Positions 42,182 to 50,422 of a stretch of DNA of 64,000 bases are shown here, one piece after another. The stretch is from an uncultured bacterium (GTDB lineage: Bacteria; Bacillota; Clostridia; Oscillospirales; Ruminococcaceae). Both the position numbers and the translations under genes were made by a program. Location of the stretch: contig CAKXHL010000001.1 of the NCBI GenBank assembly GCA_934875375.1, positions 124,001-188,000 on the forward strand, written 5' to 3'. Each line of letters starts with the position of its first letter. Position 1 is the stretch's first letter. Below the pieces are notes generated by a model. It saw nothing but the letters and a program-made list of their open reading frames with translations, was not told the origin of the DNA and did not search any database.

Positions 42182-43644
42182 AAAATCGGGAAATGGAAGA
42201 AAAGATCAAAACAGCGTTTCAGCACGCGGCCCCAGACGTTTTGGAATCTGTTCTCTCTGACTGTGGGGAACAGAAAGGAACAGTGATAACCTTGACAGAA
42301 AAAAAGAAAATCAGATGGATAAAAGCAGCCTCCGGTATTGCGGCAGCCTTGATGATAACGATAGGCGGTATTTGGGGATATGGGGAGTACCAGGGTCAAA
42401 ATACTGTGGCGTCGACGATTTCTTTGGACGTCAATCCCAGTATTGAAATCCGGGTCAATAAATATGAAAAAGTGCTGGAAACCCTCGCGTTGAATGATGA
42501 TGCAGAGGTTGTGCTGGGGGACATGGACTTTAAAGGCAGTTCTTTGGACGTGGCGATAAACGCCCTGATTGGCTCAATGTTGCAAAACGGATATCTGGAC
42601 GAATTGGCCAACTCTATTTTGATCAGTGTGGATAACCAGGATCCGGCTTTGAGTGCGGCGCTTCAGGAAAAGCTTTCGCAGGAAGTAAATGCATTGCTCC
42701 AGACCAATTCTTTTACTGGTTCAGTGCTCAGCCAGACTGTATCGGATGATGATGAACTAAAAACACTGGCTCAAACCTATGGAATTACCCTAGGAAAGGC
42801 GCAGCTGGTTCAGCAGCTGATCCGACAAAATACGTTGTATACCTTTGAGGAACTCTCCCGGCTATCGGTAAACGAACTGAATTTGCTGATAGCGGCGAAT
42901 AATACGCCGCTGGAAAATACTGAGGTGGTAGGAAACGCCAGCGATAAGTCATATATCGGTGCGGATAAAGCGAAAGAAATTGCCCTTTCCCATGCGGGAG
43001 TATCCTCTTCCGAAATTGGTTTTTCCAAAGCGGAACTGGATTTTGACGACGGCAGACTTGTTTATGAAGTGGATTTTACTACTGGTACAGTAGAATATGA
43101 ATACAAAATAGATGCGTCAAACGGAGCAGTGCTGAAAAGCGAGCGGGAACGGAAGGATGACGGGGATTTCTCATCGGCCCAGCTTAGCAATACGCATATC
43201 GACGTGGATCAGGCAAAATCCATTGCGTTATCCCATGCCGGGAAAAGCGGAGCAGATGCTGTGTTTTCCAAAGCGATGTTGGACGAAGATGACGGGATTT
43301 TAGTGTATGAGCTGACTTTTTTGGCAGACGGCCAGGAATATGAGTATGAAATCAGTGCATCGACCGGTGATGTGATAAAATATGAGCAGGAACCATCCGG
43401 TCAGCCGTGGATCCATTCGAATGTGTCTTCCGAAAAGTTGATCGAAAAAGAGCGAGCCAAGCAGATTGCGCTCTCCCACGCGGGAATAGCGGAAGAAAAT
43501 ATTTCCCGGTATGAGTCGGAGCTGGATCAGGATGATGGTAAGGCAAAATACGAAATTTCCTTTTATGCAGGTAAAGTGGAGTATGATATTGAAGTGAACG
43601 CAGTGACTGGTGCGGTGGAAAGTTTTGAGATGGAAGAAGATTGA
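42178..43644 (+). CDS. RsgI-like anti-sigma factor with three PepSY repeats
   Basis: A 488-residue membrane anti-sigma factor. The short cytoplasmic N-terminus (about 1-47) would bind the sigma factor. One transmembrane helix lies at about 48-68. The RsgI middle domain starts with ASTISLDVNPSIEIRVNKYEKVL (about 78-100). Three PepSY-like repeats follow at about 262-320, 340-400 and 425-485, each beginning with a variation of A-K-x-I-A-L-S-H-A-G and with Asp/Glu-rich turns. The GTG start overlaps the sigma stop. The repeats presumably bind a wall or peptide ligand; this is inference. A strong terminator follows. Confidence 0.88.
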   Translation: MKNREMEEKIKTAFQHAAPDVLESVLSDCGEQKGTVITLTEKKKIRWIKAASGIAAALMITIGGIWGYGEYQGQNTVASTISLDVNPSIEIRVNKYEKVLETLALNDDAEVVLGDMDFKGSSLDVAINALIGSMLQNGYLDELANSILISVDNQDPALSAALQEKLSQEVNALLQTNSFTGSVLSQTVSDDDELKTLAQTYGITLGKAQLVQQLIRQNTLYTFEELSRLSVNELNLLIAANNTPLENTEVVGNASDKSYIGADKAKEIALSHAGVSSSEIGFSKAELDFDDGRLVYEVDFTTGTVEYEYKIDASNGAVLKSERERKDDGDFSSAQLSNTHIDVDQAKSIALSHAGKSGADAVFSKAMLDEDDGILVYELTFLADGQEYEYEISASTGDVIKYEQEPSGQPWIHSNVSSEKLIEKERAKQIALSHAGIAEENISRYESELDQDDGKAKYEISFYAGKVEYDIEVNAVTGAVESFEMEED

Positions 43645-43659
43645 TGCCGCTATTGCCAG

Positions 43660-43694
43660 CCAAAAAAGGCCCTTTGAAAAAGGGCCTTTTTTGG
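43660..43694 (+). terminator. Terminator of the sigma/RsgI operon
   Basis: A 16-bp perfect stem, 43660-43675 with 43679-43694, over a GAA loop, with six T within the stem. Confidence 0.9.
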
Positions 43695-43864
43695 CATAAG
43701 AAACATATCGAAATCGACAAAAAACAGGATTTTTAATGAAAAAAGGGGAGTTTTCTCCTGTTTTATAACGGTTTTTTCGCGGCTTTTTAACTTGTGTTTA
43801 CCGGATGCGGAAAAAAGTTCATATTTCTCTTTCTCTTTTTTCACAAAGAAAAGTGCGGAAAGAC

Positions 43865-43894
43865 TTTACATATACGGGGCCGATATTGTAAAAT
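43865..43894 (+). promoter_or_regulatory. Promoter of pyrH
   Basis: TTTACA (43865-43870), 18 bp, TAAAAT (43889-43894). Confidence 0.65.
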
Positions 43895-43940
43895 AGATAC
43901 AAATTGAGCAATGACCCAAAAAAACGGGAGCGTGATTGGC

Positions 43941-44651
43941 ATGGGCTTAAAGTATAAACGGATTTTACTCAAACTGTCCGGAGAAGCGCTGTCCGGCGAG
44001 CAGAAATTCGGGCTGGATTACGATGTGGTACAACGCATTTGCGAGAGCATTAAAAAATGCACAGAGCTGGGTGCAGAGGTAGCTATCGTTGTAGGAGGAG
44101 GAAATTTCTGGAGGGGCCGCAGCAGCGGGAAAATGGATCGTACCCGGGCGGATCATATGGGAATGCTGGGAACAGTGATTAACGCTTTGGCGCTGGCCGA
44201 CGCATTGGAGCAGTTGGAAGTGCCGGTGCGGGTACAGACCGCTATCGCAATGCAGCAGGTGGCAGAGCCGTATGTGCGGGGCCGCGCGGTGCGCCATCTG
44301 GAGAAGGGACGGGTCGTGGTTTTTGGCTGTGGGACCGGTAATCCTTTCTTTTCCACCGACACGGCATCCTCTTTGCGTGCGGCGGAAATCGGCGCGCAAA
44401 TTATGATGAAAGCAACCATGGTGGATGGCGTGTACGATAAAGATCCCCATAAGTATGACGATGCGGTAAAATACGATACTCTGACCTTTTCCGAGGTGCT
44501 CAATAAGGAATTGGCGGTAATGGATATGACAGCGGCTTCCATGTGCAAGGATAACCATATCCCTGTGCTGGTTTTTGATATTGGCCAGCCGGATAATCTG
44601 GTTCGTGCGGTGCAGGGGGAGGATATCGGCACTTTGGTAACGGAAGGCTGA
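43941..44651 (+). CDS. pyrH: UMP kinase
   Basis: PyrH phosphorylates UMP to UDP, the bacterial hexameric amino-acid-kinase-type enzyme. The 236-residue length is normal. KRILLKLSGEALSGEQKFGLD is the N-terminal signature, and VAIVVGGGNFWRGR and FGCGTGNPFFSTDTASSLRAAEIGA are conserved. The ATG at 43941 is chosen because the upstream ATG at 43911 has no ribosome binding site. It begins the pyrH-frr segment. Confidence 0.97.
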   Translation: MGLKYKRILLKLSGEALSGEQKFGLDYDVVQRICESIKKCTELGAEVAIVVGGGNFWRGRSSGKMDRTRADHMGMLGTVINALALADALEQLEVPVRVQTAIAMQQVAEPYVRGRAVRHLEKGRVVVFGCGTGNPFFSTDTASSLRAAEIGAQIMMKATMVDGVYDKDPHKYDDAVKYDTLTFSEVLNKELAVMDMTAASMCKDNHIPVLVFDIGQPDNLVRAVQGEDIGTLVTEG

Positions 44652-44771
44652 GAATAAAAGATATTAGTGCGGCGGCCGGTTCGGCAGCCGGTCGGAGCCG
44701 GGCTTTTTGGCGGAGAGGGCGGCTTGCGGATCGAAAATAGAAAAACCGCCAGAGAAAGGGAGCGTTTTTTT

Positions 44772-45326
44772 ATGAAAGAGCATCTGAAATTGTACGACGA
44801 GAAAATGACCAAAACCCTTGGCGCGTTGAACCATGAGTTTTCCGCTATCCGGGCAGGGCGGGCCAATCCGGCGGTGCTGGATAAAGTGCAGGTGGATTAT
44901 TATGGAGTTCCGACTGCAATCAACGCTATGGCGGCGGTGACTGTTTCAGAGGGACGTACTCTGGTTATCCAACCGTGGGATAAATCGACATTGAAAAGCA
45001 TTGAAAAAGCAATTTTGGCCTCTGATATCGGAATTAACCCTGCCAATGACGGCAATGTAATCCGTCTGACTTTCCCACAGCCTACGGAAGAACGACGCCG
45101 GGAATTAAACCGTCAGGTATCCAAAACGGCGGAGGATTCCAAGGTGGCAATCCGCTCCGTCCGGCGTGACGCAATGGAAAAGTATAAGGCTATGAAAAAA
45201 AGCGCGGAAATTACGGAAGACGATCTGAAAGGATACGAAAAGGATATTCAGGATCTGACCGACAAATACTGTAAAGAAATTGATAAAATGGCTGAAGCAA
45301 AAGAAAAAGAGATCATGGAAATCTAA
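44772..45326 (+). CDS. frr: Ribosome recycling factor
   Basis: RRF with EF-G splits the ribosome after termination. The 184-residue chain has LGALNHEFSAIRAGRANPAVLDKVQVDYYG and the long helical C-terminal part with SVRRDAMEKYKAMKKS. The ATG at 44772 follows GGGAG by 10 bases. It is separated from pyrH by 120 bases, a gap with no strong promoter seen. A terminator follows. Confidence 0.97.
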   Translation: MKEHLKLYDEKMTKTLGALNHEFSAIRAGRANPAVLDKVQVDYYGVPTAINAMAAVTVSEGRTLVIQPWDKSTLKSIEKAILASDIGINPANDGNVIRLTFPQPTEERRRELNRQVSKTAEDSKVAIRSVRRDAMEKYKAMKKSAEITEDDLKGYEKDIQDLTDKYCKEIDKMAEAKEKEIMEI

Positions 45327-45346
45327 CAAAGATTTGGTACGGATGA

Positions 45347-45377
45347 AAAAGGCATAGGCTCAGCCTATGCCTTTTCG
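45347..45377 (+). terminator. Terminator of frr
   Basis: AAAAGGCATAGGC (45347-45359) pairs with GCCTATGCCTTTT (45363-45375) over a 3-base loop; a T-tract is present within the stem. Confidence 0.8.
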
Positions 45378-45445
45378 ACGAATATCGGGTGCCGCGCCCT
45401 ATGTCCGGCGGCCGCCTTTTCGGGGCGTATAGGAGAGTTGTATTT

Positions 45446-46165
45446 ATGGCAGAGGATCAGAAGGGTTCTTTTTCGGTTCCGGCGCATATCGCCATTATTA
45501 TGGATGGAAACGGCCGATGGGCCAAACAGCGGGGTTTGCCGCGTAATGTCGGCCACAGGCAGGGGGCAAAGGTGTTTGAGAATATCTGCGGCTATTGCCA
45601 GAAAATCGGCGTAAAGTATGTGACTGCCTATGCCTTTTCCACTGAAAATTGGAAAAGGCCTCAAAGCGAAATAAACACAATTATGGAACTGCTGCGCAGT
45701 TATCTGAAGGAAGCCTCCAGGCAGACAAAGCGGAATGTGCGGCTGCTGTTTTTGGGTGATCGGACGCCGCTGGCTGAAGATTTGCAGCGGCAGATGGAAA
45801 AAGCAGAACGGGAAAGCGAAAAAAATACGGGGATCACTGTCTGTGTCGCCCTCAACTACGGCGGACGGGCGGAAATCGTGCATAGTGCGAGGGAATTGGC
45901 ACGGATGGCATCCAGCGGAACACTGGACCCGGACAGCATTGACGAGGAACTGTTCGGGAGGCATCTTTATACAGGAGGGATCCCAGATCCCGACCTGCTG
46001 ATTCGTCCCAGCGGCGAACTTCGCATCTCTAATTTTTTGCTGTGGCAGCTGGCTTATACGGAATTTGTTTTTCAGGATGTGCTTTGGCCGGATTTTACCC
46101 CGGCACATCTGGATCAGGCCATTGCCCAATATGCAAAACGAAACAGACGATTTGGAGGCATTTGA
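45446..46165 (+). CDS. uppS: Isoprenyl (undecaprenyl) diphosphate synthase
   Basis: UppS extends farnesyl diphosphate to the C55 lipid carrier used for peptidoglycan. The 239-residue product has HIAIIMDGNGRWAKQRGLPR (catalytic Asp in MDGNG), YAFSTENWKRP and the terminal LLIRPSGELRISNFLLWQLAYTEFVF. The ATG at 45446 follows AGGAGAG. The stop overlaps the start of cdsA (TGATG), a conserved junction. Confidence 0.97.
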   Translation: MAEDQKGSFSVPAHIAIIMDGNGRWAKQRGLPRNVGHRQGAKVFENICGYCQKIGVKYVTAYAFSTENWKRPQSEINTIMELLRSYLKEASRQTKRNVRLLFLGDRTPLAEDLQRQMEKAERESEKNTGITVCVALNYGGRAEIVHSARELARMASSGTLDPDSIDEELFGRHLYTGGIPDPDLLIRPSGELRISNFLLWQLAYTEFVFQDVLWPDFTPAHLDQAIAQYAKRNRRFGGI

Positions 46166-47001
46166 TGAAACAGCGGATTGTAACGGCTGCGGTAGGCCTG
46201 ACGATTTTTTTTGCCGTTTTGGCATTGTATCATACTGTTTTTTTAAATATCAGCGTGGCGGTTATTATTTTTTTGGCGCTGTACGAAATGTTCCATGTGA
46301 CCGGCGTGTGGGAAAATAAGGTGCTGTCCGCCGTCTGCCTGCTGTTTGGCTGCGCGCTCCCGTTTTTGAATGTCGAACAGACCCGCAGTTGGCTGGTATG
46401 CGGAGAGGCTGTTTTTGCGCTGGCACTTTTTGGTATCCTGCTTGTTTATCACGAATCGCTGCATTACACCAAAGTTGCAACGGCTTTTGCTGCAACCAGT
46501 GTGATCGCCTACACGACCAGTGTTCTGATCTGGCTGCGGCAAATGAGCGAAACCGCGCTGATAGGGATTTATTATACACTGTTGGCTTTTGGGTTGGCTT
46601 GGCTGACCGATACGGGCGCCTATCTTTTCGGGATTACCATGGGAAAGCATAAACTGGCTCCGAAAATCAGCCCGAAAAAGACTGTGGAAGGCGCAGTGGG
46701 CGGCGTGGTGTTCTGTGTTGCCACAGTGCTTTTGCTGTCGCTCGTTTATCAGTGGATCTGCAGCAGTGTTTGGGGCGTTTCGCTTTCGGTTGATTACTGG
46801 CGGCTTTTGCTGATGGTGCCAGTTGGTGCTTTGATTTCAATGTTGGGGGATTTATCCGCCTCGCTGATCAAGCGGCAGTGCGGCGTAAAGGATTACGGTT
46901 CTCTGATGCCCGGGCACGGCGGAATTATGGACCGGTTTGATAGCGTTTTCTTTGTCTTGCCTTTTTTGGTTTTATTTATCCGGCTGTTCCCGATTGTCTG
47001 A
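46165..47001 (+). CDS. cdsA: Phosphatidate cytidylyltransferase
   Basis: CdsA makes CDP-diacylglycerol from phosphatidate and CTP, the common precursor of phospholipids. The 278-residue integral membrane protein has about eight hydrophobic segments, ISPKKTVEGAVGG and the C-terminal signature SLIKRQCGVKDYGSLMPGHGGIMDRFDS. The ATG overlaps the uppS stop by one base. Confidence 0.95.
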   Translation: MKQRIVTAAVGLTIFFAVLALYHTVFLNISVAVIIFLALYEMFHVTGVWENKVLSAVCLLFGCALPFLNVEQTRSWLVCGEAVFALALFGILLVYHESLHYTKVATAFAATSVIAYTTSVLIWLRQMSETALIGIYYTLLAFGLAWLTDTGAYLFGITMGKHKLAPKISPKKTVEGAVGGVVFCVATVLLLSLVYQWICSSVWGVSLSVDYWRLLLMVPVGALISMLGDLSASLIKRQCGVKDYGSLMPGHGGIMDRFDSVFFVLPFLVLFIRLFPIV

Positions 47002-47023
47002 CAGCCTTTTGGAGGATCCGCAT

Positions 47024-48175
47024 ATGGAGCAGAAAAGAATTACCATTTTGGGTTCCACCGGTTCGATTGGAACCCAGGCTTTGCAGGTGGTCCGCCGCTT
47101 GGGGTACCGGGTGGAGGCTATTTCCGCCAATACAAGTATTGATTTGGCAGAGCAGCAGGCTCGGGCTTTTTCGCCCCGCTATGCGGTGATGATGGACCCG
47201 CAGGCGGCGGCGGACTTAAAAATCCGGCTGGCTGATACCAACACGCAGGTGTTGTGCGGAATGGAAGGTCTGTGCCGCATTGCGGCTTTGCCGGAAAATG
47301 ATTTGGTGCTCAACTCGGTGGTGGGTATGATCGGTCTGCGGCCCACTCTTGCCGCTATCGAAGCGGGCAACGAACTGGCTCTTGCCAACAAAGAAACACT
47401 GGTGGCGGGTGGTCAGTTAGTGATGGAAGCGGCACGGCGCAAAAAGGTGCGTATTCTGCCGGTAGATAGCGAACATTCGGCGATTTTTCAATGCTTACAG
47501 GGGAATCCTAAAAAGGATGCGCTGCATAAAATCATTTTGACAGCTTCCGGCGGGCCTTTTTTCGGAAAGAAGCGGGAAGAGTTGGAGCAGGTGACGGTGA
47601 AACAGGCATTGCGTCATCCCAATTGGGTGATGGGCGCCAAGCTGACCATTGATTCTTCCACATTGATGAACAAGGGTCTGGAGGTTATTGAGGCCAGCTG
47701 GCTGTTCCAAAAATCGGTAGATGCCATTGAGGTGGTAATCCACCGGGAAAGCGTGATTCATTCGATGGTTGAATATGCGGATGGCTCCTGCATTGCCCAG
47801 CTGGGAGTGCCAGATATGCAGATTCCCATTCAGTATGCGATGACCTATCCGAACCGGGTGCCCAGCGGGGTGAAGCCTCTTTCGCTGGCGGATTACGGGC
47901 AGCTGACCTTTTACCGTCCGGATCTGGAGACGTTTTCCTGTCTGCGGGTTTGCATGGACGCCCTGCGGATGGGCGGACTGTATCCCTGTGCCGCCAACGC
48001 TGCCAATGAAGAGGCTGTGGCGTTGTTCCGGGAAGAAAAAATCCGATTTTTGCAAATCGGCGAGTTGGTGGAAAAAGCGGCTTTTGCCCAGCACATGCCG
48101 TTGGAATATACGCTGGAGGATGTATTTTGGGCGGAGCGGGAAGCCCGCCGCTTTGTAAGGGAACACGGCAGATAA
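47024..48175 (+). CDS. dxr: 1-deoxy-D-xylulose 5-phosphate reductoisomerase
   Basis: DXR makes 2-C-methyl-D-erythritol 4-phosphate, the first committed step of the MEP isoprenoid pathway. The 383-residue protein has the NADPH motif GSTGSIGTQAL, the metal-binding DSEHSAIFQCL, TASGGPF and the family's MNKGLEVIEASWLF. The ATG follows GGAGG. It supplies the isoprenoid needed by uppS, and ispG of the same pathway is two genes on. Confidence 0.97.
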   Translation: MEQKRITILGSTGSIGTQALQVVRRLGYRVEAISANTSIDLAEQQARAFSPRYAVMMDPQAAADLKIRLADTNTQVLCGMEGLCRIAALPENDLVLNSVVGMIGLRPTLAAIEAGNELALANKETLVAGGQLVMEAARRKKVRILPVDSEHSAIFQCLQGNPKKDALHKIILTASGGPFFGKKREELEQVTVKQALRHPNWVMGAKLTIDSSTLMNKGLEVIEASWLFQKSVDAIEVVIHRESVIHSMVEYADGSCIAQLGVPDMQIPIQYAMTYPNRVPSGVKPLSLADYGQLTFYRPDLETFSCLRVCMDALRMGGLYPCAANAANEEAVALFREEKIRFLQIGELVEKAAFAQHMPLEYTLEDVFWAEREARRFVREHGR

Positions 48176-48277
48176 GTTGGGCGGACTTTCTCGTATTGCG
48201 GAAAAAGAAACGCACTAGAAAGCTAACATATAGGCCCGAACTGTTCCGCCCGGTCGTTTTTAGGGAGGAAGCAAACA

Positions 48278-48292
48278 GCCGCGCTGCGCGGC
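48278..48292 (+). other. GC-rich hairpin between dxr and rseP
   Basis: GCCGCG-CTG-CGCGGC is a 6-bp perfect stem lying between a GGGAGG (48263-48268) and the start of rseP. The first GGGAGG has no gene start at the right distance. Confidence 0.5.
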
Positions 48293-48309
48293 GAAAGGGG
48301 ATTTGAGAC

Positions 48310-49329
48310 TTGGGTATTATTTTGACGATTCTTTTGTTCGGCGTGCTGATTTTTATTCATGAATTCGGCCATTTTATCACGGCCAAACTCTCAGGCGTTA
48401 AAGTTAACGAATTTGCGTTGGGTATGGGCCCGGTCATTTGGAAAACCCGCAAAAAGGATACGCAGTATGCACTGCGGCTGCTGCCCATCGGCGGATTTGT
48501 CAGCATGGAAGGCGAGGATGAGGACAGCGAGGAAGAAGGGTCCTTTTCCAAGGCGCGGATCTGGAACAAAATTTTGATTGTTACCGCCGGTGCGCTGATG
48601 AACCTGATTTTAGGATTTTTGCTGCTGGTTATTGTTGTCAGCCAGCAGCAGGCCATTGGTACGACCACCGTTGCCCGGTTTGAGGATGGGGCGACCAGCA
48701 GCCAGATGCTGCAGGTGGATGATAAAATTCTGAAAATCAACGGCTCGTCGATCAACATTGATTATGATATCATCTATACCATGATGCGGGATTCCGATGG
48801 CGCTGTGGATATGGTGGTATTGCGGGACGGCCAGAAAATAGAGTTAACCGGTATTCCGTTTTCAACGGAGGAAATGGAAGACGGAACCGTTACCACGACT
48901 CTTGATTTTAAAGTGTACGGAAGGGAAAAAACGGTTGGGGGAGTGCTGCGCCAGGCATTTTTTTATACCGGAACTGTGGCAAAGCTGGTATGGACATCAC
49001 TGATCGACATTGTCACCGGCAGGTTCGGGATCAATCAGCTGTCCGGACCGGTGGGGGTAGCATCCGCCGTGGGAGAAGCAAGCTCCATGGGACTATCTTC
49101 CTTTTTGATGCTGGCAGCGTTTATCACCATTAACCTTGGCGTGTTCAACCTTTTGCCCATCCCTGCGCTGGACGGCGGACGGCTTTTGTTTTTGCTGATC
49201 GAGGCGGTACGCGGCAAGCCTATCAACCCCAAATACGAGGGATATGTTCATGCGCTGGGGTTTGTGCTGTTGTTTGGCCTGATGATTATTGTGACTTTTA
49301 ACGATATTGTGCGGCTCTTCCGAGGGTAA
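48310..49329 (+). CDS. rseP: Site-2 intramembrane metalloprotease RseP/RasP
   Basis: A membrane-embedded zinc protease of family M50B that cleaves transmembrane anti-sigma factors and signal peptides. The HEFGHF zinc motif is in the first helix (about residues 17-22), a PDZ domain occupies about 115-200, and NLLPIPALDGGRL (about 278-290) has the second metal-binding Asp. The 339-residue length agrees. The start is TTG, with AAAGGGG 10 bases before it. Between dxr and ispG is its conserved location. The RsgI-like protein nearby is a possible but unproven client. Confidence 0.95.
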   Translation: MGIILTILLFGVLIFIHEFGHFITAKLSGVKVNEFALGMGPVIWKTRKKDTQYALRLLPIGGFVSMEGEDEDSEEEGSFSKARIWNKILIVTAGALMNLILGFLLLVIVVSQQQAIGTTTVARFEDGATSSQMLQVDDKILKINGSSINIDYDIIYTMMRDSDGAVDMVVLRDGQKIELTGIPFSTEEMEDGTVTTTLDFKVYGREKTVGGVLRQAFFYTGTVAKLVWTSLIDIVTGRFGINQLSGPVGVASAVGEASSMGLSSFLMLAAFITINLGVFNLLPIPALDGGRLLFLLIEAVRGKPINPKYEGYVHALGFVLLFGLMIIVTFNDIVRLFRG

Positions 49330-49354
49330 ATTTGATCATCCAGAGGTGAATTCT

Positions 49355-50401
49355 ATGATTCGTGTTTCCAAGCAGGTAAAAGCTGGCAAGGTGCTCATTG
49401 GCGGAGATGCGCCGGTGAGTATCCAGTCTATGTTAAGTCGGCCAGCGGCGGATGTAGAGGGAAATATCCGCCAGGCTCTAGATTTGGAAAAGGCCGGATG
49501 CGAGATTGTTCGGGTGGCGATTCCGGATATGGATGCGGTGCGTCTGGTGGATGCCATTAAAAGCCAGATCCAGATCCCCTTGGTGGCGGATATCCATTTC
49601 GATTACCGGCTGGCATTGGAATGTGTGGCGGCGGGAATCGACAAAGTACGGATCAATCCGGGCAACATTGGGGATAAAAGCCGTGTTCGGGCGGTAGTGA
49701 AAGCGTGCAAATTCAAAAATATTCCCATCCGCATTGGGGTAAACAGCGGTTCGCTGGAAAAAGAACTGCTGGAAAAATACGGCGCACCTACGGCGGAAGC
49801 ACTGGTGGAAAGCGCGATGCGGCATGTGTCCCTGCTGGAAAAAAATGATTTCGACGATATTGTGATTTCCATTAAGTCTTCTGATGTAAAAACAATGGTG
49901 GATGCCTATCGGCTGGCGGCCCAGCGGTGTGAATACCCTTTGCACCTGGGTGTGACCGAAGCGGGTACCGAACGGATGGGGCTGATTAAATCGGCTGCGG
50001 GAATCGGTTCTTTGCTGTTGGACGGAATTGGCGATACCATCCGTATATCGCTGACCGATGATCCGGTACGGGAAATTGCCGCAGCCAAGGATATTCTCAA
50101 AGCCATCGGACTGAGGGAGGAAGGGGTGCGCATTGTATCCTGTCCCACCTGTGGGCGGACCAATATTGACCTGATTGCTCTGGCCAATCGGGTGGAGGAC
50201 AAGTTGCGAGACTGCCCCAAGCCCATTACCGTAGCAGTGATGGGATGCGCGGTTAATGGTCCGGGAGAGGCCAGAGAGGCTGACATTGGCATTGCAGGCG
50301 GCGTGGGAGAGGCGCTGCTGTTTAAAAAGGGAAAAATTCTGGGAAAATTCCCGGAAAAAGATATTTTAAATGTTTTGTTGTCCGAAATCGAAAAGATGTA
50401 A
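49355..50401 (+). CDS. ispG: 4-hydroxy-3-methylbut-2-enyl diphosphate synthase
   Basis: IspG is the iron-sulfur enzyme of the penultimate MEP-pathway step, making HMBPP. The 348-residue chain has the TIM barrel with ADIHFDYRLAL and VRINPGNIG. The 4Fe-4S region SCPTCGRTNID...VMGCAVNGPGEA supplies three Cys. The ATG at 49355 follows AGAGGTG. It follows rseP closely and may be cotranscribed with it and polC. Confidence 0.97.
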   Translation: MIRVSKQVKAGKVLIGGDAPVSIQSMLSRPAADVEGNIRQALDLEKAGCEIVRVAIPDMDAVRLVDAIKSQIQIPLVADIHFDYRLALECVAAGIDKVRINPGNIGDKSRVRAVVKACKFKNIPIRIGVNSGSLEKELLEKYGAPTAEALVESAMRHVSLLEKNDFDDIVISIKSSDVKTMVDAYRLAAQRCEYPLHLGVTEAGTERMGLIKSAAGIGSLLLDGIGDTIRISLTDDPVREIAAAKDILKAIGLREEGVRIVSCPTCGRTNIDLIALANRVEDKLRDCPKPITVAVMGCAVNGPGEAREADIGIAGGVGEALLFKKGKILGKFPEKDILNVLLSEIEKM

Positions 50402-50422
50402 AAACAAGAAAGGGGAAGGGTT

